DNA of 36,654 nucleotides from an uncultured Bacteroidota bacterium (lineage in GTDB: Bacteria; Bacteroidota; Bacteroidia; Flavobacteriales; Flavobacteriaceae): positions 1 to 36,654 of the forward strand of contig CACEKL010000007.1 of the NCBI GenBank assembly GCA_902560025.1, given 5' to 3'. Under the pieces are notes generated by a model, which did no database searches, was not told where the DNA came from, and saw nothing but the letters and a program-made list of their open reading frames with translations. A program made the translations under genes and the position numbers. Positions 1 to 9,900 of this stretch are shown here, piece after piece; the stretch's first letter is position 1, and each line of letters begins with the position of its first letter.

Positions 1-1088
1 AATGGAGAGTACTGATACATAATTTCCATCTCCTCTACTGGCCCATGACATGTTTGACATTCTATTTTTGCAACCTGCGCATGTTGAGCATGATTGAAGT
101 ATACAAAATCAGGAAGGTTATGAATTCTAACCCATTTAACTGGTTTTGTATTCCCTGTATAGACTTGATTCTCTTCATCCCATCCAACAGCAGAATAAAG
201 TTTTTTGATTTCATTAGTATAGAAGTCTCTGGTATATCCATTTTCAAGGTCTTCCTCACCATTATATTCAGCAATATATTCATGACAATTCATACATACA
301 TTCAATGAAGGTATACCAGAATGTTTTGAAACTCTTGCAGAAGAGTGACAGTACTTACATTCGATTTGGTTTGCTCCAGCATGTATCTTATGTGAATAAT
401 GAATTGGCTGAATAGGTGCATAGCCTTGATCTATCCCGACCTGCATAAGATAACCATAAGTAAAATATGCACTTGAGAGTAGGAACCCTACAACCATAAT
501 AAATATCAAAAATTGATTCTTAACAATTGTTTGCCATAAAGGTGTAATATTTCTTTTTGTTTCTGTTTCAATTTTAACTCCACTTGCATTGGCAATTTTT
601 ATTAGTGTTCTTTGGACTAAGAAAAGCATTACTATTAGAATAGTAAATATCAGTATGGTAACAGCTAAAATTATATTTAGAGAAATACTAGAGCCCTGAC
701 TAGATGACTCTGCAGTTACTGCAGTAGTGTTAGTTGGAGGAGGTGGAGTAAAATTTGTATAGGCTAAAATATTATCAATCTGTTCATCTGAGAATTGAGG
801 ATAATTTGTCATTACCGCACGATTATACTCCTCCCAAATTGCTACAGCTTGAGGGTCACCATCTTTAATCATTTGTGTACCGTTTCTGATCCAACTGTAC
901 AACCATTCCTTATCATATTTTTCTGTAACACCACTTAAGGCTGGACCAACTGCTTTCCTATTTAACTGATGACAAGCAGCACAATTAGCGTTAAATAAAC
1001 TTTTTCCAGCCTGAATATCTGCCTCTTGTGAAATACTTAGGGAAGGTAGAAGGAGTGCTACTAAAAATATTCTTTTTATTAGTAACAT
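1..1088 (-). CDS. actA: Alternative complex III subunit A-like multiheme cytochrome c (C-terminus cut by window edge)
   Basis: Membrane-anchored c-type cytochrome that would pass electrons from the menaquinol-oxidising alternative complex III (ACIII) to periplasmic acceptors. The gene starts at the ATG at 1088 and runs off the left edge. Translation gives a signal peptide, then a monoheme cytochrome c domain with CAACH at residues 36-40 and a following FSDEQIDNILAY helix. Two hydrophobic segments follow, near residues 125-150 and 178-200. Further heme motifs CKYCH, CMNCH and CQTCH lie close to the edge, so at least four heme sites are visible. Family knowledge: this architecture beside SPOR, infB and nusA genes is typical of flavobacterial ACIII operons (actA-actF). 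The remaining subunits should lie to the left of the window. It is divergent from the SPOR gene. The assignment is strong for a multiheme cytochrome and good for ActA. Confidence 0.85.
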   Translation of the reverse strand, partial: MLLIKRIFLVALLLPSLSISQEADIQAGKSLFNANCAACHQLNRKAVGPALSGVTEKYDKEWLYSWIRNGTQMIKDGDPQAVAIWEEYNRAVMTNYPQFSDEQIDNILAYTNFTPPPPTNTTAVTAESSSQGSSISLNIILAVTILIFTILIVMLFLVQRTLIKIANASGVKIETETKRNITPLWQTIVKNQFLIFIMVVGFLLSSAYFTYGYLMQVGIDQGYAPIQPIHYSHKIHAGANQIECKYCHSSARVSKHSGIPSLNVCMNCHEYIAEYNGEEDLENGYTRDFYTNEIKKLYSAVGWDEENQVYTGNTKPVKWVRIHNLPDFVYFNHAQHAQVAKIECQTCHGPVEEMEIMYQYSP

Positions 1089-1155
1089 TCGTAGGGGGCA
1101 ATTAAATTTTTAGTCATGACGTTAAAGTGTTTTTTAGTCACTTTTTTTAACAGCA

Positions 1156-1163
1156 CAAATTTA
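1156..1163 (-). promoter_or_regulatory. Candidate -7 promoter box for the actA-like gene
   Basis: On the minus strand this reads TAAATTTG, matching the Bacteroidota -7 consensus TAnnTTTG. It lies 67 bases before the cytochrome ATG at 1088. No clear TTG -33 box is seen at the usual spacing. Such boxes also arise by chance in AT-rich DNA, so this is a candidate only. Confidence 0.4.
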
Positions 1164-1208
1164 CATCATAAACGCCATTTTAGGAACTCTAAAATGAACA
1201 ATTATTTA

Positions 1209-1227
1209 ATTTATAACGATTCTAAAT
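1209..1227. promoter_or_regulatory. Fur-like 9-1-9 palindrome between the actA-like and SPOR genes
   Basis: The bases ATTTATAAC-G-ATTCTAAAT form an imperfect 9-1-9 palindrome (7 of 9 arm positions pair). The right half is identical to the operators at 28629-28647 and 31424-31442. It lies in the divergent intergenic region, about 45 bases upstream of the candidate actA -7 box and about 20 bases before the candidate SPOR -7 box. Inference: a binding site for the same regulator that controls the heme-uptake locus. Confidence 0.5.
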
Positions 1228-1247
1228 AAGATTTTATCGCAATTTGT

Positions 1248-1255
1248 TAAATTTG
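1248..1255 (+). promoter_or_regulatory. Candidate -7 box for the SPOR-domain gene
   Basis: TAAATTTG matches TAnnTTTG exactly. Transcription would begin about five bases further on, which excludes the ATG at 1256 and leaves the ATG at 1268 with a very short leader. This box is the main reason for choosing the 1268 start. Confidence 0.4.
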
Positions 1256-1267
1256 ATGAAATTAGTG

Positions 1268-1648
1268 ATGAAAAACTTTAAATTTTCAATAGTTGTTTGC
1301 ATGTTTTTATTTTCACTCTGGGATATTTCTGCCCAAGATGAAGAAGTATATTACAATGATACACTAACTAAAAAATTCTTTCAAATTAAAAAAGATTTTA
1401 GCAAGAAAACTTTTGAATCAACCTACTATACAATTCAAATTTTTTATGGTAGTCTGAATGAGGCAGATTCGATTCAAAATGATTTTAAAGAAAACTATGA
1501 AGATGTTAAATCTGAACTAATATTTGAAACCCCAAATTATAAGGTAAGAATAGGAGAATACAAGGATATAAATGTTGCATCCCAAAGCCTGGAGAAAATT
1601 AGAAGAATTTATCCTGGATCTTTTATTATAAAACTCTCAGATTTATAA
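1268..1648 (+). CDS. SPOR-domain secreted protein
   Basis: A 126-residue exported protein. The N-terminus MKNFKFSIVVCMFLFSLWD...SAQ is a signal peptide with a likely cleavage after SAQ. The C-terminal half, from about residue 50 to 122, has the SPOR pattern: YTIQIFYGS strand, helix, FETPNYKVRIGEYKD strand-turn, helix, then a closing strand. SPOR domains bind denuded glycan strands of peptidoglycan, usually at division sites. ATG codons at 1256 and 1268 are both possible; the nearby TAAATTTG box at 1248-1255 favours 1268. It converges on infB and the two stop codons share six bases (1643-1648). A SPOR gene beside infB and an ACIII operon is a recurrent flavobacterial arrangement. Its specific partner is unknown. 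Confidence 0.8.
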   Translation: MKNFKFSIVVCMFLFSLWDISAQDEEVYYNDTLTKKFFQIKKDFSKKTFESTYYTIQIFYGSLNEADSIQNDFKENYEDVKSELIFETPNYKVRIGEYKDINVASQSLEKIRRIYPGSFIIKLSDL

Positions 1649-4144
1649 TTTTTTCTTTACAGCAATTTCTTGATAACATTTAATTAGGTCACCTACTTCA
1701 AGGTCATTAAAATCATTTATTTGTATTCCACAATCATATCCTTTTGCGACTTCTTTAACGTCATCTTTAAATCTTTTTAGTGAGAGTAATTTGCCTTCAA
1801 ATATTTGCTCATCACCTCTTACAACCCTTACACTTGAGTTTCTATGAATCTTTCCTGAGGTAACCATACATCCAGCAATTGTCCCAATCCTTGAAATCTT
1901 AAACGTATCTCTAACCTCAGCTTCACCAGTATTTTCTTCTTTCATTTCTGGAGAAAGCATTCCTTCCATTGCTTCTTTTAGGTCATTAATTGCATCATAT
2001 ATAATCGAATAAGACCTAATATCAATTTGTTCTTTTTCAGATAATTTTCTAGCGCTTTGAGTTGGTTTTACATTAAATCCAATTATTATTGCATCAGATG
2101 CGGAAGCAAGAAGCACATCTGACTCAGTAATTGCACCAACACCTTTAAAAATAATATTAACTTGAATTTCCTCAGTTGAAAGATTTTGAAAAGAATCAGT
2201 TAATGCCTCAACTGATCCATCAACATCACCTTTAATTATAACATTGAATTCTTGGAAGTCCCCAATTGCAATTCTTCTTCCAATCTCATCAAGCGTTAGG
2301 TGTTTTTGAGTTCTTACACTTTGTTCTCTGACTAGTTGAGTTCTTTTAGCTGCAATTTGTTTTGCTTCTTTTTCATCTTCTAAAACCTTAAACTGATCTC
2401 CAGCTTGAGGAGCACCATCAAGACCTAGAACTGAAACAGGAGTTGATGGTTGAGCAACTTCTAGAGAGTTACCACTCTCATCAAACATTGCTTTAACTTT
2501 TCCACTTGTCTTTCCTGCTAAAATATAATCTCCTATTTTAAGTGAACCATTTTGAACCAGAACTGTTGAAACATATCCCCTCCCTTTATCAAGGTAGGCC
2601 TCTAGAATAGTTCCAGTTGATAATTTATCTGGGTTAGCTTTTAAATCCATTATTTCTGCTTCAAGAAGAACTTTTTCAAGAAGTTCATCTATGCCTTTAC
2701 CGCTTAATGCAGATATATCTTGTGATTGAATTTTACCACCCCAATCTTCTACAACTAAATTCATGGAAGCTAAAGATTCTTTAACCTTATCAGGATTAGC
2801 TCCTTCTTTATCAATTTTATTAATTGCAAAAATTATAGGAACTCCTCCCGCTTGAGCATGACTAATAGCCTCTTTAGTTTGAGGCATAATATTATCATCT
2901 GCTGCAATTACAACAATTACTATATCTGTTATTTGAGCACCTCTTGCTCTCATAGCAGTAAAAGCTTCATGACCAGGGGTGTCAAGGAAAGTAATTTTTT
3001 TTGAATTTACAGATACAGAATATGCTCCAATATGTTGTGTAATTCCACCAGATTCATCTTCTGTTACTGAAGATTTTCTTATATAATCAAGTAGAGAAGT
3101 CTTACCATGATCTACATGCCCCATTACAGTTACAATTGGAGATCTCTCTTTAAGGTTTTCTATATCATCTTCTTCTTCAACCTCTTCTTTCTCTTCTTCA
3201 ATATCAGTTTTCACAAAATCTAACTCAAATCCAAATTCATCTGCAACAACAGATAGAGTTTCTGCATCAAGTCTCTGGTTCATTGTTACCATAATTCCAA
3301 GACTCATACATGCAGATATTATATCATTTGAGCTAACTTCCATTAAAGTAGCAATCTCTCCAACGGTAATAAATTCTGTAATTTTTATTTTTTTACTTTC
3401 TTCAGCTTGTTGAGCCAACTCTTCTTCACTTTTAAGTTTGTGTTGATCTCTTTTGTCTTTTCTATATTTGGCCCCCTTAGACTTTGAAGATTTACCTTGA
3501 AGTTTTTCTAGAGTTTCCCTGATTTGTTTTTGAATTTCGTCATCAGTTGGCTCAACTTTTTGATTTAAATTTTTTGATTTATTATCCTTACTAAATTTAT
3601 TTGCAAGGTCTTTGGGTTGAGAAACATCTTTACTAATTCTTTTCCTTCTTCTTTTTTTAGATTCTTCAACTTGATCTTCTTTTTTCTTGATTGAGTCCAA
3701 ATCAATGACCTCACCTGTCTTTTTTAAACCAGTTAATTTTTGAAAATTTGTTTGAATTTTTGATGAATCTTCAGGATTTTTCTTTTCTTCTTCTTTTTCT
3801 AACTTTTCTTGGACTGGTTTAGAAATCTCAGTTTTAGATTCAATTTCTTTTGATGCTTCATCCTCGACTTCTAATTTCTCATCAGATTTCTCTTGAAGTT
3901 TTTCTTCAATAATTTGTTTTTCTTCAAGCTCTTTTTTCTTTTGAGTATTAATTTCCTCCAGCTTGTCTTTATCTGACTTATCAGTTTGAAACTCTGCAAG
4001 AAGAAGGCCATAAGTCTCTTGATCTATCTTAGAGGTTGGCCTTGGTTCAATATCTATTTTTTTTGAACTAAGGAATTCAACAGCTCTATCAAGAGAGATA
4101 TTTAATTCTTTTAAAACTTTATTTAACCTTACAGGTGTTGACAT
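1643..4144 (-). CDS. infB: Translation initiation factor IF-2
   Basis: Ribosome-dependent GTPase that brings initiator tRNA to the 30S subunit. The protein has 833 residues. The first roughly 45 residues form the small IF2_N domain starting MSTPVRLNKVLKELN. Then comes a long Lys/Glu-rich disordered stretch to about residue 230, and a second IF2_N-type segment around ITEFITVGEIATLMEVS. The G domain follows with GHVDHGKTS near residue 341, DTPGHEAF, and NKID. Domains II, III and IV complete the protein, ending at CYQEIAVKKKL. Length is normal for Bacteroidota. The start lies five bases after the nusA stop, so the two are co-transcribed. Identification is certain. Confidence 0.98.
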   Translation of the reverse strand: MSTPVRLNKVLKELNISLDRAVEFLSSKKIDIEPRPTSKIDQETYGLLLAEFQTDKSDKDKLEEINTQKKKELEEKQIIEEKLQEKSDEKLEVEDEASKEIESKTEISKPVQEKLEKEEEKKNPEDSSKIQTNFQKLTGLKKTGEVIDLDSIKKKEDQVEESKKRRRKRISKDVSQPKDLANKFSKDNKSKNLNQKVEPTDDEIQKQIRETLEKLQGKSSKSKGAKYRKDKRDQHKLKSEEELAQQAEESKKIKITEFITVGEIATLMEVSSNDIISACMSLGIMVTMNQRLDAETLSVVADEFGFELDFVKTDIEEEKEEVEEEDDIENLKERSPIVTVMGHVDHGKTSLLDYIRKSSVTEDESGGITQHIGAYSVSVNSKKITFLDTPGHEAFTAMRARGAQITDIVIVVIAADDNIMPQTKEAISHAQAGGVPIIFAINKIDKEGANPDKVKESLASMNLVVEDWGGKIQSQDISALSGKGIDELLEKVLLEAEIMDLKANPDKLSTGTILEAYLDKGRGYVSTVLVQNGSLKIGDYILAGKTSGKVKAMFDESGNSLEVAQPSTPVSVLGLDGAPQAGDQFKVLEDEKEAKQIAAKRTQLVREQSVRTQKHLTLDEIGRRIAIGDFQEFNVIIKGDVDGSVEALTDSFQNLSTEEIQVNIIFKGVGAITESDVLLASASDAIIIGFNVKPTQSARKLSEKEQIDIRSYSIIYDAINDLKEAMEGMLSPEMKEENTGEAEVRDTFKISRIGTIAGCMVTSGKIHRNSSVRVVRGDEQIFEGKLLSLKRFKDDVKEVAKGYDCGIQINDFNDLEVGDLIKCYQEIAVKKKL

Positions 4145-4149
4145 ATAAT

Positions 4150-5382
4150 TTAATCTTCAAATTCTTCTTTTAAGATTTTCAGAACATCTGCTACTGTTTC
4201 TTCTTCAAGATCAGTTCTCTTAACAAGATCCTCTGCATCCAACTCAAGAACACTTTTTGCAGTATCTAATCCAACCTTTCTAAATTCTTCAATTACCCAG
4301 CCATCAATTTCATCCTTGAACTCAGTAAGCTCTACATCTTCTTCAGCACCTTCTCTGTAGACATCAATTTCATATCCAGTAAGCCTTCCAGCTAGTCTGA
4401 TGTTATGACCTCCTTTTCCAATTGCTCTAGAAACTTCGTCTGGGTTAAGATAAACCTGAACAGTTTTTTTCTCCTCATCAATATTTAATGAATTAATTTT
4501 TGCAGGGCTTAAAGCTCTGGTTATATATAACTGAGTATTGTTTGTATAATTTATTACATCAATATTTTCATTGCCAAGCTCTCTTACAATTCCATGTATT
4601 CTAGATCCTTTCATACCAACACAAGCTCCAACTGGATCAATCCTATCATCATATGAGTCTACTGAAACTTTTGCTTTTTCACCAGGAATTCTAACTGCTT
4701 TTTTTATAGTAATTAGACCATCAAAAACTTCAGGTATTTCTTGTTCAAACAGCTTCTCCAAGAATAACGGTGATGTTCTAGAAAATATAATTCTGGGTTT
4801 ATTACCTCTTAACTCAACATTTTCAATAACCCCTCTTACGCTATCTCCTTTTCTAAAAAAATCTTTTGGTATTTGCTTATCCTTGGGCATAATCAATTCA
4901 TTTCCATCATCATCCAAAAGAATCACCTCTCTAGCTCTCACATGATGTACTTCAGCAGTAAAGATTTCACCAACTCTGTCTTTAAATTGGTTATATATAT
5001 TGTTGCTATCATGCTCAAAAACTTTTGCAACAAGGTTTTGTCTTAAAGCTTGAATAGATCTTCTACCTAGGTCAATTAATTTGAATTCTTCAGAAACCTC
5101 TTCACCAACCTCAAAGTCAGGCTCTATTTTTCTTGCTTGAGTTATTTCTATTTCAGCATTTGGGTCTTCAACCTCACCGTCTTTTACTACTATTCTGTTT
5201 CTCCATATCTCAAGGTCTCCTTTGTCAGGATTTATAATTATGTCAAAGTTTTCATCTGTTCCAAATTTTCTTGTAAGTGAATTTCTAAAAACTTCTTCAA
5301 GAATAACCATTAATGTTACTCTATCTATTAACTTTTCATCTTTGAATTCCGAAAAAGATTCTAATAATGATATATTTTCCAT
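4150..5382 (-). CDS. nusA: Transcription termination/antitermination factor NusA
   Basis: RNA polymerase-binding elongation factor affecting pausing, termination and antitermination. I place the start at the ATG at 5382, giving 410 residues beginning MENISLLESFSEFK, which matches the usual Bacteroidota NusA N-terminus. An in-frame upstream start at 5451 would add 23 residues encoded by a terminator hairpin and is rejected. Domains in order: N-terminal RNAP-binding domain, S1 domain around VGEIFTAEVHHVRAREVIL, KH1 around DPVGACVGMKGSRIHGIV, KH2 around SRAIGKGGHNIRLA, and a short helical C-terminus. The gene is followed after five bases by infB. The rimP gene that normally precedes nusA is absent; a tRNA-Gln gene stands there instead. 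Confidence 0.97.
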   Translation of the reverse strand: MENISLLESFSEFKDEKLIDRVTLMVILEEVFRNSLTRKFGTDENFDIIINPDKGDLEIWRNRIVVKDGEVEDPNAEIEITQARKIEPDFEVGEEVSEEFKLIDLGRRSIQALRQNLVAKVFEHDSNNIYNQFKDRVGEIFTAEVHHVRAREVILLDDDGNELIMPKDKQIPKDFFRKGDSVRGVIENVELRGNKPRIIFSRTSPLFLEKLFEQEIPEVFDGLITIKKAVRIPGEKAKVSVDSYDDRIDPVGACVGMKGSRIHGIVRELGNENIDVINYTNNTQLYITRALSPAKINSLNIDEEKKTVQVYLNPDEVSRAIGKGGHNIRLAGRLTGYEIDVYREGAEEDVELTEFKDEIDGWVIEEFRKVGLDTAKSVLELDAEDLVKRTDLEEETVADVLKILKEEFED

Positions 5383-5398
5383 GTTCTTAACTTTATTT

Positions 5399-5428
5399 AA
5401 AAAAAAAGAGGGACATAATGTCGCCTCT
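5399..5428 (-). terminator. Intrinsic terminator or attenuator between tRNA-Gln and nusA
   Basis: On the minus strand, AGAGG-C-GACA-TTA-TGTC-CCTCT (5428 to 5407) folds into a nine-pair stem with one bulged C and a three-base loop. It is followed directly by eight T (5406-5399). The nusA ATG is only 16 bases further on. The element may terminate the tRNA-Gln transcript. Alternatively, because a promoter-like TAAATTTG lies upstream of the hairpin and none is seen after it, it may attenuate the nusA-infB messenger. Confidence 0.75.
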
Positions 5429-5448
5429 GAAATTTTCAAAATGCTTGG

Positions 5449-5456
5449 CAAATTTA
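5449..5456 (-). promoter_or_regulatory. Candidate -7 box upstream of the nusA leader hairpin
   Basis: The minus strand reads TAAATTTG, matching TAnnTTTG. It lies between tRNA-Gln and the hairpin at 5407-5428, so a transcript from here would start near 5442 and carry the hairpin in a leader of about 60 bases before the nusA ATG. There is no clear -33 element. Confidence 0.35.
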
Positions 5457-5483
5457 TTATAAATTATTGATATAATAAAATTG

Positions 5484-5556
5484 TTGGCCTACTAGGGATC
5501 GAACCTAGACTCTTCTGGACCAAAACCAGACGTGTTGCCAGTTACACCATAGGCCA
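5484..5556 (-). tRNA. tRNA-Gln (anticodon UUG)
   Basis: The minus strand folds into a full cloverleaf. The acceptor stem is TGGCCTA paired with TAGGCCA, the D-arm contains GGTGTAACTGGC, the anticodon stem is TCTGG/CCAGA with loop TTTTGGT giving anticodon TTG, and the T-arm is CTAGG-TTCGATC-CCTAG. The discriminator base is A. The 3' CCA is not encoded (the next bases are CAA), so it must be added after transcription. The gene lies upstream of nusA in the same direction, in the place where E. coli has metY upstream of rimP-nusA-infB. Confidence 0.95.
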
Positions 5557-5599
5557 ATTAGCTGCAAATTTAAATTATTTTTTTCTTTAAAAAATATAT

Positions 5600-6859
5600 T
5601 TATGAAATTTCTTGAATATTACGCAGAGGTACTGATTTAATAAGCAATATATTAAGGATTGCAGATACAGCAAAATATGATAATAAGAAAGTAGCAAGAG
5701 TTAAATTATATGTAAGATTAAGCTCTTGACTGTAAATAATAATTGCTATTCCGATAAAAATTCTTAAGAATTCAAATGTAGTTGACCATTTAAATCCATC
5801 CATAACAGATGTAGAACTAAAAATAGTTGAAAAGATTAAGATTAAATATGCAGTTTTATCAGCTACAGATATATCTGCAAATGAAGTTAAAAGCACAAAT
5901 AGAATTATATTTTGCACAACAAAATGAAATCCGGCAAATATTTTATGTATCAACTTATACTCTGGTTTATATTTTTCCTGGTTATATACATTTTCAACTT
6001 TAGCTCTAGGTAATTTTTTTATTACATCTTCTGGTCTCCAGCCCGTGGGCATAAACCATATTCTAAACTTATCCTTTAGACTATTTGTATACCAAGCGTC
6101 TTGAATTAGGAACCATAAATGTTGAAAATTTATCCAAATTGGATTCCAGGTCTCGACAGGCTTTAATGTCCCATAGACACATGGCACATCATCAAGTTCT
6201 TCTTGAAAAGTTCCAAAGGCTCTATCCCAGATACAAAAAATTGCTGCAAGATTCTTATCAATATATTCTTTATTTATTGCATGATGAACTCTATGCTGTG
6301 AAGGTGTTACAAGAATATATTCTAACCAACCTAACTTTCCTATATGTTTTGTATGGTACCAAAATTGACCAAAAAGATGAAGTGGTCCTAAAATAGCAAT
6401 TACCTGTGGAGGTACACCTAAAAATGCTGCAGGAATTAGGAACAATACCCCAATACCTAAATTATTAGTAATACTTTGCCTTAAGGCACAAGCAAGATTG
6501 AATTCTTCACTGCTATGATGAATGACATGCATATTCCAAAAAATATTTATTGAATGCTTAAGTCTATGATGACAATAACTTGCAAAGTCTATACATACAA
6601 AAGCAATAAAATAAAGAAGAATACTTTCCTCTAGATCAATAACCTTAAGTCTTTCGTAGAAAAATGGATATGAAAAAATTATTATACCTAATCCAAGAAT
6701 ATCTACAAGTAAATTAGTAAAACCTGAACTTAGGCTTGATATAGTATCCATAAATGAGTGCTGTTGATCTTTCTTCCAAGCACCATATAATATTTCAATT
6801 GTAATTAATACTAAAAAAATAGGTATAGTAATTAGTAGTATGTTTGCGTATGTATCCAT
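5600..6859 (-). CDS. Sterol desaturase / fatty acid hydroxylase superfamily membrane protein
   Basis: Integral membrane di-iron oxygenase of the fatty-acid-hydroxylase family (PF04116 type), 419 residues. The eight-histidine iron-binding signature is visible as HHRLKH near residue 97, HVIHH near residue 110, HTKH near 169, and HRVHH near 189. Hydrophobic helices flank these on both sides, and four more follow at the C-terminus. The HVIHHSSEEFN and TPSQHRVHHA contexts resemble alkylglycerol monooxygenase-like bacterial members, so an ether lipid, carotenoid or other lipid substrate is possible. The exact reaction cannot be read from sequence. It starts with ATG at 6859, preceded by an AAGG that is very close to the start. 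It is divergent from the large propeller gene at 6935. Confidence 0.85.
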   Translation of the reverse strand: MDTYANILLITIPIFLVLITIEILYGAWKKDQQHSFMDTISSLSSGFTNLLVDILGLGIIIFSYPFFYERLKVIDLEESILLYFIAFVCIDFASYCHHRLKHSINIFWNMHVIHHSSEEFNLACALRQSITNNLGIGVLFLIPAAFLGVPPQVIAILGPLHLFGQFWYHTKHIGKLGWLEYILVTPSQHRVHHAINKEYIDKNLAAIFCIWDRAFGTFQEELDDVPCVYGTLKPVETWNPIWINFQHLWFLIQDAWYTNSLKDKFRIWFMPTGWRPEDVIKKLPRAKVENVYNQEKYKPEYKLIHKIFAGFHFVVQNIILFVLLTSFADISVADKTAYLILIFSTIFSSTSVMDGFKWSTTFEFLRIFIGIAIIIYSQELNLTYNLTLATFLLSYFAVSAILNILLIKSVPLRNIQEIS

Positions 6860-6934
6860 CCTTATTTAATACTCAATAATTCTATATGAAAATTGAATAT
6901 TTTATTTTACTTTGCTTTTATAAATATATCAAAT

Positions 6935-9900
6935 ATGACGTTAAAAAAAATATTAAATCTTATAACGATTTTTTGTATTACTATTCTTTTATCTAATACA
7001 AACTTATACTCACAAAAAAAATCAAAAAATAGTATAACTTTTGATCAGGCTCTTCATGAGTCAGTTGAATACAGAGAAATTGGGCCATTTAGGGGTGGGA
7101 GATCTGCGGCAGTTGTTGGAGTCACTGGACAACCCGACTTATATTATTTTGGTGCTACTGGAGGTGGAGTATGGAAGACAGAGGATGGAGGTAAAACTTA
7201 TGAAAATATTTCAGATGGTTTCTTTGGTGGAAGTATTGGATCAATTGCAGTTGCTAGTAATGATTCAAATGTAATATATGTTGGTGGTGGTGAGGTTACA
7301 ATTAGAGGTAATGTTTCATCTGGATATGGGGTATTTAAGAGTGTTGATGCTGGTAAAACATGGAAGTTTTCTGGATTACCAAATTCTAGACACATTCCTA
7401 GAATAGTAATTGATCCTAACGATAATAACATAGTCTATGCTGCTGTTCTTGGTAACATTTATAAACCAACAAATGATAGAGGAGTTTATAAATCTGTAGA
7501 TGGAGGATTAACATGGAAAAAAGTTCTTTTTGCAAATAACCTTTCAGGAGCATTTGAAATTGTAATGGACCCAAATAATCCAAGAATTTTATATGCATCT
7601 ACATGGAGAGTTCAAAGAACATCTCATAGTTTAAGTAGTGGAGGTGAAGGCTCTGATTTATGGAAGAGTGTTGATAGTGGAGAGAGTTGGATTAAGATTA
7701 GTAAAAATAATGGTTTCCCAACTGGAACGATTGGTGTAATTGGAGTAACTGTATCACCAGTTAATTCAGAAAGAGTTTGGGCAATTGTTGAAAATCAAGA
7801 AAAGGGAGGTGTATATAGATCTGATGACGGAGGTGAAAACTGGCTTTATACAAATAGTAGCAGATCTCTAAGACAAAGAGCTTGGTATTATTCAAAGATA
7901 TATGCTGATACGCAAGATATAGACGGTGTATATGTAATGAATGTTGCATATCACTTCTCAGATGATGGAGGTAAAACTTTTAAGTCAAGTTATGCTCCTC
8001 ATGGAGACCATCATGATTTATGGATTGCTCCTGAAGATAACTCAAGGATGATAATTGCTGATGATGGAGGTGCTCAAGTAACTTATGATAAAGGGAAAAC
8101 ATGGAGTACTTATTATAATCAACCAACAGCTCAGTACTATAGAGTAACTACTGATAATTCATTTCCTTACAGAATCTATGTTGCTCAACAAGATAATTCT
8201 ACCCAACGAGTAAGACATAGAAGTTTAGGTTATAGCATAAGTGATAATGATTGGGAAAGTACTGCTGGTGGAGAGTCAGGTCATATTGCTATTGATCCTA
8301 ATAATAATGAAATTGTTTATGGAGGTAGCTACTTAGGGTTTTTAGAAAGAAGAAATCATGAAAAAAATACTTCTAGAGTAATTAATGTATGGCCAATTAC
8401 AACTCTTGGTGAAGGTGCCGAAGCTATGAAATATAGATTTAATTGGAATTTCCCAATTGCTTTTAGTAAACATGATTCGTCAAAACTTTATACTTTTTCT
8501 AACCATGTTCATCTTTCTACTGATGAGGGGCAAAGCTGGGAGACAATCAGTCCTGATTTAACAAGAAATGATAAGACAAAACTTGTTTCATCTGGTGGTC
8601 CTATTACTCAAGATAATACCGGAGTAGAATATTATGCTACTTTATTTGCAGTTGATGAATCTCCAATTCAAGAAGGATTGATCTGGGTTGGTAGTGATGA
8701 TGGATTAATCCATTTAACAAAAGATGGTGGGAACACATGGGAGAATGTAACTCCAAAGAAAATGCCAGATTGGATGATGATAAATAGTATTGACGCCTCT
8801 TCTTTTGATACAGGGACTGCATACATAGCAGGAACGAGATACAAGCTAGGTGACTTTACACCTTATTTATATGTAACTGAGGATTATGGAAAAAATTGGA
8901 AATTAATTACATCTGGAATAGAGAGCGAACACTTTACAAGAGTAGTTAGGTCAGATAAGGTGAATAAAAATATTCTTTATGCAGGTACCGAAACAGGAAT
9001 GTATATTTCTTTTGATAAGGGTAACAGTTGGAATAAATTTCAAAAAAACTTACCTATTGTTCCAATTACTGATTTAACAATAAAAGATAACTCACTTATT
9101 GTTGCAACTCAAGGAAGAAGTATTTGGATTCTAGATGACCTAACAGTACTGCATCAATTAAGTCAATCTTCTGATGAGGCTAAACTATACAAGCCAAAAG
9201 ATTCATATAGAATGAGAGGTGGTGGTGGAATGAAATCATTGACGGCAGGGACTAATCTTCCAAATGGAGTTATTGTTCATTATTATCTTCCAAGCTTCGA
9301 TAAAGAGAATGATGAAGTAAAACTTTCAATTCACTCTAATGATGGTGAACTGATAAAGGAGTTTTCAAATAAAAGCAAAGAGAACTCAATGAAAGTAAAA
9401 CAAGGAGGAAATTCTTTTGTTTGGAACATGAAATATCCGGGAGCAAAAAGACTTGATAAAATGGTTTTATGGGGAGCAGATTTTTCTGGTGCTAAAGCAG
9501 TTCCAGGAGATTATATTGTTAAATTATCTACTAATGGTGAAGAGCTTTCTAAAGATTTTACAATTTTAAAAGACCCAACTTCAGAAGGATCAATTGATGA
9601 TATTAAAGCTCAATTCGATTTTGTTAATGAGATTAATGCTGTTGTGGATAAAGCTCACAAAGCAATAATTAACATTAGAAAAATTAAAAATGATCTTAAA
9701 AAGTTTCAGTCAGAATATTCTGACAATGAACTTACAAAGGATTTAGTCGAAGAGTCCAAGTCAATTTCAAGTTCTTTAGACAAGGTTGAAAATGAATTAT
9801 ATCAAACAAAGAATCAAAGTAATCAGGATCCATTAAATTATGGAGTTAAACTAACAAATAACTTAGGTAATCTAAATTCTGCTTTTAGAAGTGGTGATTT

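Noticed and set aside
45..308. Open frame on the plus strand with 87 codons
   Set aside because: It is antisense to the cytochrome gene, whose heme motifs are read on the minus strand across the same bases.
5383..5451. N-terminal extension of NusA by 23 residues
   Set aside because: The extra codons are formed by a terminator hairpin and its T tract; the family N-terminus begins at 5382.
6085..6396. 103-codon open frame opposite the hydroxylase gene
   Set aside because: It is a shadow of the histidine-motif coding region on the other strand, with no recognisable protein pattern.
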